This document shows positions 32,527 to 43,707 of a DNA stretch of 64,000 bases, one piece after another (position 1 is the stretch's first letter; each line of letters begins with the position of its first letter). Origin of the DNA: Stenogyne calaminthoides (taxonomy: Eukaryota; Streptophyta; Magnoliopsida; Lamiales; Lamiaceae); assembly GCA_037126765.1 (NCBI GenBank), contig JBBCBC010000012.1, positions 14,632,001-14,696,000 of the forward strand. The letters are read 5' to 3'. The translations under genes were made by a program, and so were the position numbers. The notes under the pieces were generated by a model. The model saw nothing but the letters and a program-made list of their open reading frames with translations. It had not been told where the DNA came from and did no database searches.

Positions 32527-34170
32527 TTGTTGTTTCCTGAATTTAATGATATACTTGAACCTAACATTTCTGATAAAGAGGATACCACTGAAGGAGGAAC
32601 ATCAAGAAGATCTTGGCTAGATAGCCACCCTTCAAGTCAGATAGTTGGTGATCCATCAGAAGGTGTTAAGACCAGAAGGTTCCATGGTGAAAGTGATTTG
32701 TTCTGTTGCTTCCTATTAGAGGAAGAACCTACTGAAATTGAAGAAGCTCTTCAAGATCCTTTTTGGATTACTGTTATGCAAGAAGAGTTAAATCAGTTCA
32801 CTAGGAATGAAGTTTGTGAGTTAGTAGACAGGCCTAAGAGACACAATGTGATTGGAACAAAGTGGGTATTCAAGGACAAAAGAGATGAGAACAATGTCAT
32901 TGTAAGACAAGGCAAGGCCAGTTGCACAAGGTTATTCCCAAGAAGAAGGCTTGGACTATGATGAAACCTTTGCACCCGTTGCAAGACTAGAAGCCATCAG
33001 ATTGTTTCTTGCATATGCTGCTCATATGAAATTCACTATTTATCAAATGGATGTGAAAAGTGCATTTCTGAATGGTGTACTTAAGGAAGAGGTTTATGTG
33101 GAACAACCTCCTGGCTTTTGTCAGAATGACCAAGTTTACAGGCTCAAAAAAGCCTTGTATGGTCTGAAGCAAGCACCAGAGCATGGTATGATACCCTTTC
33201 TCAATTTCTTACTGACCACGGTTTTATCAAAGGATCTATTGATAGAACACTGTTCACGATAGAAGATGGGAAATATATCTTACTAGTTTAGATTTATGTA
33301 GATGACATCATACTTGGTTCTCCAAATCATCAGGTGTATGAGAAGTTTTCTGCCCTGATGAAAGGAAAGTTTGAGATGTCAATGATGGGGGAGATGAATT
33401 TCTTTCTAGGACTTCAAGTCAAGAAATCAAAGGAAGGGATATTCATCAACCAAGCAAAGTATACCAGAGATCTGATTACTAACTACAAAATGGATCCTGA
33501 TCCTGAAGGTAAATCAGTCAACCACATTGATTATAGATGGATCATTGGATCATTGCTCTATCTCACAGCAAGTAGGCCTGATATTACTTTTGCTGTTGGG
33601 ATATGTGCAAGATACCAAGATAATCCTAAGGCTAGTTACATGGAAGCTACCAAAAAGATCCTGAGATATCTTAAAGGCACAGTGAATAGAGGATTATGGT
33701 ATTCAGCTGATGATAACCTTGAATTAACTGGTTATTCAGATGCTGATGGTGGTTGTAGAATTGACAGGAAGTCCACTACAGGAACTTGTCAATTTCTTAG
33801 AAGTAAACTGATATCCTGGTTTTCTAAGAAACAGACTTCAGTTGCAACTAGTACCACTGAAGTTTAATACATAGCTGTAGGAAGTTGTTGTGCATAGATT
33901 CTTTGGCTCAGACAACAATTGAGGGATTATAAGATTATAGCCACTGAAGTACCTATATTTTGTGATAATAATAGTGCAATTGCTATTACACAAAACCCGG
34001 TATTGCACACCAGATGCAAACATGTTGATATCAGACATCACTTCATTAGAGACCATGTTGAGAAGAAGGATATCAAAATGGAGAAAATTCATACTGATAA
34101 ACAAAGAGCTGACATTCTTACTAAGCGCCTTTGGCTGAGTCAAGATTTCAGGAATTATCAGTTGAATTAG
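32527..34170 (+). pseudogene. pol: reverse transcriptase and RNase H, element B
   Basis: RT shows EALQDPFWITVMQEELNQF, NVIGTKWVFKDKRDE, then after a frameshift ETFAPVARLEAIR and MDVKSAFLNGV. A one-base loss in the KQAPRAWYD motif (33177-33182) shifts the frame, and the same loss is in D. The catalytic YVDD (33295-33306) is intact but follows a TAG (33289-33291) where related copies have Gln. RNase H lacks one residue in SDADYGG (SDADGG) and has stops at 33864 (TAA) and 33895 (TAG). It keeps CDNNSAIAITQN and HTRCKHVDIRHHFIRD. The end is frameshifted after ADILTK. Confidence 0.88.
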
Positions 34171-34791
34171 GGATGTTGGACACAGGTGAGTGAAAAATAT
34201 GGAAAATTAAAGGTTTTCAGATGCATGAAGTCTTCAGTATACTGAGACTCAGGACAAAAAACTCTTCGTACTAAGTACTGAAGAATTCAGGGACTTTGGG
34301 ACAGATGAGACAAGTCCATTGAAATTTGTCAAGGTCAAAATTCGGTAAGGCTGATGTTGAAAATTAGCCTGAAGTAATATTGACTCATGCATTTAATTAA
34401 CTGCATTTATTTCACTAAGAGATTACAAAATAATCATTTGAAATAAATACATAAGGCCTGAATAATAATTGGGCGGGACGTTTCGAATTCGGGAAAGTCC
34501 ACAGTCTGCAGAAGACTTTATCGAAAATTGTGCATAATCAACATTTTGGGTAACTAATTGCTTCTAGTTATTCAAATTGAGCCAGATTAATATCCTTGTT
34601 AGGCTTAAAGACACAACCAATCTTTAATCTGGACCGTTAATTTTCTGATGATGATCTCAACCATCCTTCTTCGAAACTCCTTTATAAAACCCAATTTCGC
34701 TGGAAGCTGTTCATTTACATTTGAACATCTTCGTGGGCAAATATTTTTCTTACAAAATATTTTGCAAACAAGTCATCCTTCAAAATAAAAA
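34171..34791 (+). promoter_or_regulatory. Promoter-like spacer before the third ORF, element B
   Basis: There is no coding homology. TTGGGCGGGA (34469-34478) and a TATA box (34683-34689) precede the third-ORF ATG at 34792. The leader is pyrimidine- and A-rich. The segment from the GGCGGGA motif to the ATG aligns in order with the equivalent part of D (58059-57738, minus). Promoter activity is inferred. Confidence 0.4.
34683..34689 (+). promoter_or_regulatory. TATA box upstream of the third ORF, element B
   Basis: TATAAAA, in CTCCTTTATAAAACCC, lies 109 bp before the ATG at 34792, a normal plant core-promoter distance. D has the homologous GAAACTATTTATACCCC 122 bp before its ATG. Confidence 0.5.
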
Positions 34792-37700
34792 ATGACTCCA
34801 CCTTCAATCATCGCGAAATTAGCCATTTCAAACAAACCTCACTACGAAAACATTGTATCTTTTGAGGGAACAGACAACGAAGTCCACGAGAAAGAAGCTC
34901 TGCACATGATCCGACTCTCAAAGCTCACATACCTGGTTGGAAATAAACCAGAGGCAGAATGGACTCAAGAGGTATTGGAATTTATTTCAAATCTTGTGGT
35001 AGATGATGATGGTTCCATGACTTCTAGTATAACTGTTACTCAAGTTTCGGATAACGCTCAATTCGTTAAAGTTATTAGAGATCTTTACATTATTCCTAAG
35101 AACTTGAATGTGGTTTTTGAGTTAAACACTAAGGGGGAAGATCCTACTCTGTATATGGTTGGGCGAGAGCAGGAGTATTTGAATAGAATCACGGAGAAAC
35201 CTATCAAATTCGAAGCCACTCTCAATAAGAGGTATTTGAAGAAGAAGTATATCGTGCTTCTTGATATTGTGTCTAAATAAATGAGCGGGTCTGGGAGTTT
35301 GGAGCAAATTAGCAAACCGAAGTTAAGGTTAATGGCTGCCATCGAGGATTCACCCAGAGTTGATTTCAACTGGCTACAATTCTTGATCAAAATTATTAGT
35401 GATCAAACGAAGCATATCACTAAAGAAAAGGACACCATCGTGGTGAAAGGCAAGGTGTTACATGCCACAAAGATAGCATACATTCTTGAGACTGCAAGAG
35501 AAGAGAAGGATACATTTGCCCCAACAAATGTTTTTCCCATCTCTAAAATTATGTTCAGACAACTGACGAAGAAAGCTCTGAAAAGAAAGAAGGAGAAAGC
35601 TGATGAATCTCAGGAAGACGTGTTTATGGAAGAGTCTGAGGAGGAACAAACATCTATTGCTGAGCAATTTCCACCAAAAAGGATACGAAGAGACACGACT
35701 AAGGCCACTGAGCTCTCATCTGAAGAAGAGAAGAAAGATAGAGCTCAAGCTCTTCTAAAAGTAAAGAGGGAAACTGGTGAAAAAATGAAGAAAGCCATAA
35801 CTGAAAAAACCAAAATGGAGAAGGTTGAAAACTATTGCTGAAAGTGAGGCTGAGAACACTGAGAAAGAAGCAAGTCAGGAAGAATTGGCTACTGGACAAA
35901 AATCACCAATGCAGATGTTGGCTCAGGCTGTTGAGACAGTTAGGATGGAAGGGGCCAGTGAGGATGAGGTTGTCTTCTCTGAAGTATTGAGAACCAATAT
36001 CGCCACTGATAGAATTTCTCAAGAAATCTTTGCAGGTTCCCAACAACCTGTGGAAGAAAGCCAAATTATTATCCCACCTACTCATCCCACCTCAGAGCCA
36101 AAAGATCCTCAAGAAATTTTGGGTTTGGACCATCTCTTGGCCAGTCCATTCCTTGACCCACATGAATTAGCTCCTGAAATCCCCAGTCCACCCCCACTGA
36201 AGAAAGGCGAAGCAGAAGAGAGAGAATGGCGGAGCAAGGGGGAAAGGTTTTTCTTGGATAGATATCCTAAGTTTTCATAATACCCTGACCTTCAAAATCA
36301 ATTCATCAGAATCAGGACAACCGTATATATCCTAAATCAAACTTTACCAGACATGCTGAATATCAATTCATTCAAAGGAGAAGACTGGTGGGGTGAGGAG
36401 ACTGCAATTCTCACTGATTTTTCTGGGTTTAGAAAAACCAAACTCAGAATCAAGAATGCAGAATTTGATGAGTTGCTACAGAAAAAGATAGCCGAGAGGA
36501 AACCTGCTACAGTTGTTAAGCCGAGTAGAGCGGACAAGGGAGGTGATGGAGGTGATGAAGCTGAAAAGGATGATGATATTGCAAAAAATCAGGAGGGTGC
36601 TGACCATCCTGAATCTACAAAGGAGAATGAATTAACTTAGAAAGATGCTGCCCACATCAGTGCAAAAGTTGTTGCAGTTGGTACTAAAATCAATGAACCT
36701 CAGGCTGGAGACCCACTCCAGGTAGTTACCTTTGGCACTACTAAAAATTATACCAAAAATCCTAAAGTAACTATCACTGAGTTAGTTGATTTTGGTATGC
36801 AGACTGAGGAGCAAGAGGAAGTAATCACACAAGTTCAAACTATGGACTTTACACCTGTATTGGAGTCCTTGAAGAGAATTGAACCTGTTGTTGGTGAAAT
36901 TGCCAAAGTGAAAGAGGCACTGATCACTCAGGACTAAAAGATTGATCTGTTAAGCTCTTCGAATGAGGTAACAAACATCCATATTTCTCTGTCTAATAGC
37001 TTGATTGCTTTAGATACCAAGGTTGATGGTATAGTCAAGGTAGTAACTGATGAGATACAAAAGCAATATGAAGAAAGGAGTTTGTATCTGGAAAACCAAA
37101 TCACTGAAAGGACTAATGAGTTAATTAGTAAAGTTGTTGAGGACATGAGCTCAATGTTCATGGCCAAGATCACAGAGCTAATGCATGAAGCTTTTTCTGG
37201 ACATTTTGCTCCACTTACTGAAGAAGTATCCGTTGGGAAAAATGTGCTGAGAAGAATGGAGGATGAGCAAGATCGATTAACTGCAGAGATAAGGACAATC
37301 GTGAAAGAACAATTTCACATGGATGCTACCCTTTCCAGAATTTTGGACGTATATGATGCCAAAAAGGGGGAAAGGATGTCTCATACCATGGGAAAATTTG
37401 ATGAACATTTCAAGATGACTCAGGAAAGGTTGGAACAACAAAAGAAAAATGACGAAGAAGTCAAGAAAGTTCAGATGATGATTGAAGCAACTGAAAAATT
37501 GAAAGCGAAAGTTCCTCTGGATACAGCACACACGTTGATAGATCCTAAAACAGCTAAGGAAGCCATGGATCAAATACTGACTGAGAAGAGAGTCACTGAG
37601 TCCAGTATATCTGCAGAGGCTCGTGTTATAGTGTCAAAATAACCTGAACTGATTTTAGTCAAAGTTGCTGAAGCACAACCCCCTGAACAAAAAGATGTTG

Positions 37701-38480
37701 AACCTGAGAAAAAGAAGAGTGTTGCCTATGTTGAAAAAGATATTCAGAAGAAGAAACCAATCTCTAGACCTCTTCAAAGGAAGCTAATATAAGAATTAAC
37801 TGAACCTGAGAAGGAACCTGAAGATGAAACAGAAGATTTACTGAAAGAAGGTTTTGGTGAATATGATGTTAGCACTTAAAGGCTAGACTTCAACTGGCAT
37901 AACAAGTTGATTATGTAAAATGCTGAGAAGAATAGAAAAGCTGCTATGTCTGTCTCTGGTGCTGAGCTGACAAAGAAGAAAAGAGATGAAGAGAGATGGA
38001 GAACTGGTGGATTCCAAAGATTCATGAACAAAAGAAGAGGATCAAAGCAAAATCATGAAATGGCCACACATTGATTCATGGATGCCAAGAGAAATCAATG
38101 ATGCGTGGGAGGAGGTAAAAAGAAAGTTTTGTTTCGGTTATGACATTCTACAAGAATGGAGAGGAAATAGTTCTGATAGAGATGAAGCCTTCTTGGAGTA
38201 CTTACTGACTTTCTATCCTCAGTATCTCCAGAAGTGGATAAATGTGTTTGATAAACATGGTTATCAAATGAAGGCTCCAGGCCATTACACATACCCTCCA
38301 CCAAGATTTGGCACAGGCTTTATAAATGAAGCAGCAATTTCGAAGGAGATCGCTGAATATGCTTAGCAACTTGGCCTGACTGCAAATGATCCTGAATCCA
38401 TTCAGAAGAAAGATGAGTTGAAGAAAAGATACTTCGGGATGTTTGGATTAGAAGTTCCTGAAGATGAAGTGGAACAATAA
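34792..38480 (+). pseudogene. Third ORF (about 1200 codons, coiled-coil, unknown function), element B
   Basis: The frame starts MTPPSIIAKLAISNKPHYEN and is coding to the TAA at 38478-38480, through two frame changes (near 35830 and 38050) and stops at 35278, 36278, 36638, 36935, 37640 and others. Order: an N-terminal globular block (EKEALHMIRLSKLTYLV; residues about 1-260), a Lys/Glu-rich linker, and a block with WRSKGERFFLD and DFSGFRKTKLRIKNAEFDEL. Long coiled coils (36840-37520) follow, then a C-terminal block (DAWEEVKRKFCFGYDILQEW, EYLLTFYPQYLQKW, KKRYFGMFGL). It is homologous to the third ORF of D throughout and of A at least at the C-terminus. I see no signal peptide, membrane helix or catalytic motif. 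A structural or host-interaction role is possible but unproven. Confidence 0.65.
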
Positions 38481-38712
38481 TAAGGATCTTTTACCTTATT
38501 AAATTCAGTATTTTCATTATATTTGTAAAACCTCTTATCTTTCATCAATGAAATTTACTGCTTTTGTGTGTTCAAAAGATAATATCTCATTATCTTCGAT
38601 TAATATTCTGTCAGTCATACTGTTGCTAAATCTTCTTGTACTTATAAAAACTGAAACCTATTGTTAGGTTAGTTTTTATCTTGAAATGTAACAAGATGAT
38701 TTTGGCATCATC

Positions 38713-38726
38713 AAAAAGGGGAAAAT
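38713..38726 (+). other. Polypurine tract, element B
   Basis: AAAAAGGGGAAAAT directly precedes the 3' LTR start (38727), the expected plus-strand primer. Confidence 0.9.
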
Positions 38727-40546
38727 TGTTGGGAGATGAATTAAAGAGATTTTGATTAGATCCCAAAACCCAGGGTATGACATGTTCAGAGTAATCTTGA
38801 TAGTGGGTATATAGGTTTCCGTTTAGGATGTTTTTAGGAAATATCTGCACAATGTATAGTCAGCAGATATTACTCAGGATTAGTATAGGAAGAATACATT
38901 GAGGGGGAACTCAGTATATTCCTGAAGACCCAGAAGACCTAAAGACTCAGATGACCTGAAGGCCTGAAGATCTGAAGACTCAGATGATTTGAAGACTCGG
39001 AATAACTCAGATGACCTGAAGATCTGAAGACTCAGATGACCTGAAGACTCAAAAGACCTGAAGACTATCTCACTAAGGACACCTGGACAAATTTAAGTCC
39101 TGACCAAACAGTTGATTGCAGACAAAAGGAATTGGAACTAAAGTGTCTTTTAAGGTTGTCTCATTCAGAAGAGTTGACCTAAAGAGCCGTTTTGTTTGTC
39201 TCTATTCACTGAAGATCTGAACCAATCAGAGAACGACAACACTGTACTTTAATGACACTAAAAGCGACCTGTCCCTGAGAAAGTCAGAGTTGCTGGGTTC
39301 CAGTCTGCAGATTCAAAGTGATTGGCTGCATTGGTTATGTATTACCCAAACCATGCAAGGGATCGTTCAAACCTTAAAGTAGTCGTTTATCACTAACCAG
39401 AAGAGAAAACCCTTGATGCTTTCTCTTCCAACGAATAGTTTTTCAAGAGTGACCTTGGTGAGTTGCCTATAAATACCAGTTGCCTTCAACGTTGCAAGGT
39501 TACGGAAAATCAAGCAACTACAGAGCTCATTCGTATTCAAGTATTATTGTGAAGAACTCGAAACCCTAAGAATTTCCCAAGTGTTTCATCTTTGAAGAGA
39601 GATCATTTACTAAGCCTAGAATCTGTTAAGTCTCCAAAGCTTAAAGAGATATCCTAGTCTTTTGCATATGTTCTTATTGTAAAAGGATATATCACCATAG
39701 TTGAAACCAACCAAAACCCAAACCCTTTTGTTAGGTAGTTTGTGTGATTGTTGGAGATTGTGAGAGTTGTAAAGAGTTAGTAAGCTGCAGTTGAGTTCAG
39801 CCAGAAAGCACTAGAGAAGAAGTTAGTAAGTTGTTTGAGACAGTCTAAAAACTTGTGTGAGTTGAGTTAGTAAGTTGCAGTGTAGTTCAACCTGAAAACT
39901 CATAGAAGAAAGTTAGTAAGCTGCATGAGTTCAGTCTGAAAGCTTGAGTAGTAGTAGTAGTAGTGAGTCAATGAATTTCTCTGAAGATCAGAGAGAGTGG
40001 ATGTAGGAGCTTGAGTCTCTGAAACACTATAACTTGCTGTGTTATTTGCTTTTCAGATCTTGATATTTACATTGCTGTATATTTCATGTAAAAGCATACT
40101 GGGTTTTCTGATATTCAGTTGGAACCAATCCACTGAACTTACATTGAACTGAAGCACAATCTTAACCACTGTTTTTCATAAGAAAAAGTATTTTCAGCAA
40201 AGTAAAACGAGTATAAACTTAGGGCCTACACTTTCCGCACCCTAGAAAAGCTAGTGTAGATAGCTACCAAACTGAACAACTCACCTAAGTATTCAGTAAG
40301 ATAGTTATTTGTGCAAAGCTTCTCAGGACACTTTCACACTCAGATCAGTTGAGCTAATCTGAAGCTTCTGAAAGCCTCTCAGAGTGACTGTTTCAGTAGA
40401 CATTAACTCAAAGCACTTTGTGCTTCTTAGGGCTGAAACTCAAGATAACCCGACTCACTGATCAACGAGATTTTAAAAGGTGAAAAATCACTATACACGC
40501 CCCCCCGCCAATACACGTGTGAGACTCATTTACCCTGAGACCAACA
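38727..40546 (+). repeat. 3' LTR of element B
   Basis: It is 1820 bp, TGTTGGGAG...GACCAACA, matching 24539-26431. It is shorter mainly because of fewer GAAGACTCAGATGACCT-type tandem units. Scattered substitutions between the LTRs indicate an insertion that is not recent. Confidence 0.93.
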
Positions 40547-40551
40547 TATTT

Positions 40552-40885
40552 ATTAATGTTTGAACTTTTGTCATTATGTTATGTTTTTCATTTGATGTGA
40601 TTTTGATTATATGAATAATGTTTGGATTATTAAGTTTGAACAATATCATAGTATGATTACAACTTTTGAATATATGAACAATGTTTCGAGTATTTAATAT
40701 TAATTTTTTTTTAAATTCGAAGCCCGTTAGGTGGCCTGTTTAGCCTGTAACCCGCTAGAGTTTGGTTTAGGTCTCAACTATTAGTGACCCATTAAAAATA
40801 AACCGGTTAAGGTCCGGGATCGTTTAGCCCGCGGCCCTGTAGGGCCGACCCTAATGGGTTAGGGCCAACCCGTTTAACATCTCTA
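40552..40885 (+). mobile_element. hAT transposon remnant, part 2 with terminal sequence
   Basis: The flank of B continues hAT 3' sequence and ends CGTTTAACATCTCTA at 40885. Read on the other strand this is TAGAGATGTTAAACG, the form of many plant Ac/hAT termini. The preceding stretch is rich in GGCCC/GGGCC and CGGGTT words typical of such ends. The opposite terminus is not found, so the element is 5'-truncated or rearranged. Confidence 0.6.
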
Positions 40886-41553
40886 CATACTAGGAACAAG
40901 TTCATGATTGTGTTTACTAACTGTTTTCAAAACTTTCCATGAACCATTATCCTGCTTTATAGCATTTATCTTAGCAGTACACCAAATTTTCTTTATTTTC
41001 ATTTGTGCTAATCCTAATCGTGATCTATTGCAAGCAATAACCACATATTTTTTTTACGTTGTGTCCTCTTTACAACACTAAAACCTGCATTTTTTGCATA
41101 TTGTTGGTAAGAATTAAACGTACTCTCATAACTGTCATAAAACATATCGGTGGATGGAGGGGTATCTTCTGGAAAAATAGTATTATTTGAAGTGTCAATA
41201 CTTTCATCCCTACGGACATCGGCTCATCTTCGCCTTCTTCTGATTGTTCTTCGTCTTCTTCCTCACCATCTACTTGTTTTGATTGTTCTTCGTCGTCTTC
41301 CTCACCATGTACTTGTTTCCCCTTCATCCGTACATTGTTCTTCAAAAAAATCATTGAACCCTTGTCGCATAAAATCGTCTTCGGGAATAGCTTGTTCTTG
41401 CACTTGTTCACACGGGATATCTTCCATGTAATTATCCTCAAACAAATTTGCCTCTTCATCGTTTCCAATTTGAGAATCCAATACTTGTTCCGAGTTCATA
41501 CTGATATGTGTCCTAACTTTATTTCTTGAAAAGAATTGATCGACAAGTGTCAA
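40886..41553 (-). pseudogene. FAR1-like DNA-binding domain fragment
   Basis: On the minus strand an acidic N-terminus (MNSEQVLDSQIGNDEEANLF, later EEDDEEQ and EEEDEEQSEEGEDEP) is followed by MFYDSYESTFNSYQQYAKNA. Then, after a one-base shift, comes YVVIACNRS...WCTAKINAI...GSWKVL...SKHNHELVP. The order aromatic-CN, C-A-I, W, HNHEL is that of the FAR1 DNA-binding domain found in FHY3/FAR1-related factors and MULE transposases. Several frame changes mark it as a pseudogene. It ends directly at the hAT terminus (40885), so the transposase-like remainder is missing. It may come from a MULE or a host FRS gene. Confidence 0.7.
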
Positions 41554-42944
41554 ATGTTTGAAAAAAAATATTCTATTTTGCTCGAATCGTGTTTTGATTG
41601 TGTTGTATGCAAATTAGCGGGATAAATTTGGACGATTTGGGGGGGGGACGTACTGTTCATTTTAGGCGGGCTCAATTCAGAGAAACGGGGGAAAGAAATG
41701 CCGCCTAATCTATAACTATATAATACACCTACATATTTCCTATTTTAGATTTAGGCGGGAGATCATATTGACCGTTGATTTGTTTCATTTTTTGATCAAA
41801 CAATATGGACCATTTGATCAACTAAAATTATGGGATCTTTTTTTTTTTTTTATTCCTATATATACTCATGCCTTTTCATTCTTTTCTTCAATCTCAACTC
41901 ATGACTTTTCATTCTTTTCTTCTATCCCATAAGACACGCCGATCTAATGATCGTTTCCATCCTCTCTCACTCAGCTTTTCTATTGATTAATTGTGTCATA
42001 TTTCATGTCAATTTTATGTTTATCAAGTGAGAAAGGGTGGTGAGTGTGACGGAATCGGTGGAGACCATGGAGGAGATAATGGAGGTTTCAGAGGTCAAAT
42101 CGTGTATAAAAAAGAGGATATTGACATATAATGTTGAAAACGTATGATGAGTTTTCTGCAAAAACATGAGTATGGCTTTATGGTGTTGGACGTGGTGGAT
42201 GGGAGATTGGCTTTATGGATATGGACGTGTTTTATGGAGGGTGAGGAATTAGGTGGAGGCGGCGGCTTGATTAAAAAATTAGTAAAATTAGGGTTCTTAT
42301 TGTTTTCTTTGTCAAGAATATTTTACGGTTGCTATTATATGTTTCCTTTGTAGTCGTTTATTAGCAATTGATCCATTTATTTTGTAATTATTAAAAAAGA
42401 TCTCAAATTCACAAACGTGGAATGTTTTTTTTCCTTATGTAAATCAATTTTTATTGTGTATTTGATTTACATGTTATATGTATTTGATTTTAATTCTTCA
42501 TTTAGTGTTCTTCAATTTATGTTTCATAAAAAAAACGTTTCTTAATTAATTCATCAATCTTTAATCTATTTATTTTGTATATATGTTAAGTCAATTTGTA
42601 TAAATAAAGACACATATAATTGATCCTTTAATTGTGTCTTTAACAATTGTGTTTATTTGTAATAATTAATTTTATTTGTTTATTTTAGGAGAAGATGAGA
42701 AGGAATTTTTTAAAAAAGATCATAAAAGGCATAACCGCATAAGTTGCATTTTGATTCCAAGCATTTTTTTTTGGAGAAGATTTATTACTATTAAATTATG
42801 GACTAATTGTTGTAGCTCAAAAGTAAATTCAATTTAAGTTTATAAGATTTTATGAAATTATATTTCTAACTTATTTTTTGACCTTGAATTAATAGATCTG
42901 TATCCCTAAAATAACTCTACTTTGATTATTATAATTTTAATTGT
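41554..42944. other. AT-rich stretch with a Helitron-like 5' terminus
   Basis: There is no gene. At 41709 a TCTATAACTATATAATACAC motif preceded by A resembles a Helitron 5' end. It is followed by a GGCGGGA box (about 41754) and a 'ttgatcaaac' region. Near-copies start at 46532 and 48888. A run of T (41830-41850) and a C/T-rich stretch (41870-41970) follow. A Helitron 3' hairpin with CTRR was not found, so the span is unknown. Confidence 0.35.
42583..42690 (+). repeat. Direct repeat copy 1 (flanking the Pack-MULE)
   Basis: This stretch, with GTTAAGTCAATTTGTATAA and ACACATATAATTGATCC, recurs at 44563-44670 in the same orientation with few differences. The pair brackets the Pack-MULE. It is AT-rich and non-coding. 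Confidence 0.75.
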
Positions 42945-42954
42945 TTAATCTTGA

Positions 42955-43290
42955 GGGATTTAAATCAATTTGGTCCCGTAACTTTGCACCTTTATTGAAA
43001 AGGTCCAGTATGTATCACATGTTTTAATTTAGTCTCGTATGTTTTCAATTTGTGCCGATTTCGTCCCAAACTGTCGGAGATCGACCAAAACGCTCAAAAC
43101 GACGTCGTTTTGGGGCGCGTTTCGACCACGCGCCCCTAATTTCCCCGGAAACTATTGAGTTGGATTGTTATGCATATATGGCATTGCCAAGTGTGTAATA
43201 AACACAATTAAAAAAAATCAAAAATTAAAACAAAAATCCAACTCAATAAAATAATAAAAATAAATCTAAAATTAAATTATGAATCCAATT
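42955..43290 (+). repeat. Left terminal inverted repeat of the Pack-MULE
   Basis: It pairs with about 44000-44326. The outer about 210 bp are well conserved. The inner AT-rich part (from about 43190) also pairs but with indels. It contains the perfect 16-bp palindrome AAAACGACGTCGTTTT at 43096-43111. Confidence 0.85.
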
Positions 43291-43447
43291 CAATTAAAAA
43301 ATCCAACTCGTTGAAAAATTCCTCTCTGTCTGCACTTATTATTGAAATAATAATTCCTAAATCTTTCAAATCCCCAATTCTTGCTTCTAATCCACAAATC
43401 TAATCAGTAATATGGTTGATTCTCCACCGGTTCTACGACGCCGTTCC

Positions 43448-43707
43448 GACGCAATCAGCTTAGCCCCCACCAACCACGTCCTCTACTCCAACCGCTCCGC
43501 CGCCTTCACCTCGCTCTGCAATTTCTCCGACGCCTTCCCCGATGCGAATACTGTAGAACTCAAGCCCGATTAGGGAAAGAGATACTAACGGCTAGGCGCG
43601 ACGCATATGGGCCTCCACACCGATGCAGTTTCTGCTACCCAAAGGGTCTCCAAATTGACCCCAATAACGAGGTCCTCAAGTCGGGCCTCGCCGGCGCGAG
43701 GGCGGGG
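43448..43707 (+). pseudogene. HOP/STI1 co-chaperone TPR fragment captured in the Pack-MULE
   Basis: The reading gives DAISLAPTNHVLYSNRSAAF, then SDAFPDAN and VELKPD. A TAG follows where HOP has Trp, then RLGATHMGLHTDAVSA and, after a frameshift, GLQIDPNNEVLKSGLA. This is the first TPR domain of plant Hsp70-Hsp90 organising protein, recognised from the NHVLYSNRSAA and DPNNEVLKSGLA signatures. In the host gene this domain binds the Hsp70 C-terminus. Here it lacks its N-terminus, has two stops and a frameshift, and is joined downstream to unrelated GC-rich sequence (LLFTKEFVDLSIITTPIV), so it is a captured pseudogene fragment. A short ATG frame at 43607 is a by-product of the shift. Confidence 0.85.

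Larger units (their letters stand above)
24539..40546 (+). mobile_element. Copia-type LTR retrotransposon B (Sirevirus-like), complete but decayed
   Basis: Two LTRs (24539-26431 and 38727-40546) both begin TGTTGGGAGATG and end CCAACA. They flank a tRNA-Met primer site, gag, pol, a promoter-like spacer, a third ORF and a polypurine tract. The flanking 5-mers are GATTT (24534-24538) and TATTT (40547-40551), a target duplication with one change. The element split a hAT transposon. It was later hit by solo LTR X2 in gag. Numerous stops and frameshifts make it non-autonomous. B and D are the closest pair in the window by gag and third-ORF similarity. Confidence 0.92.
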
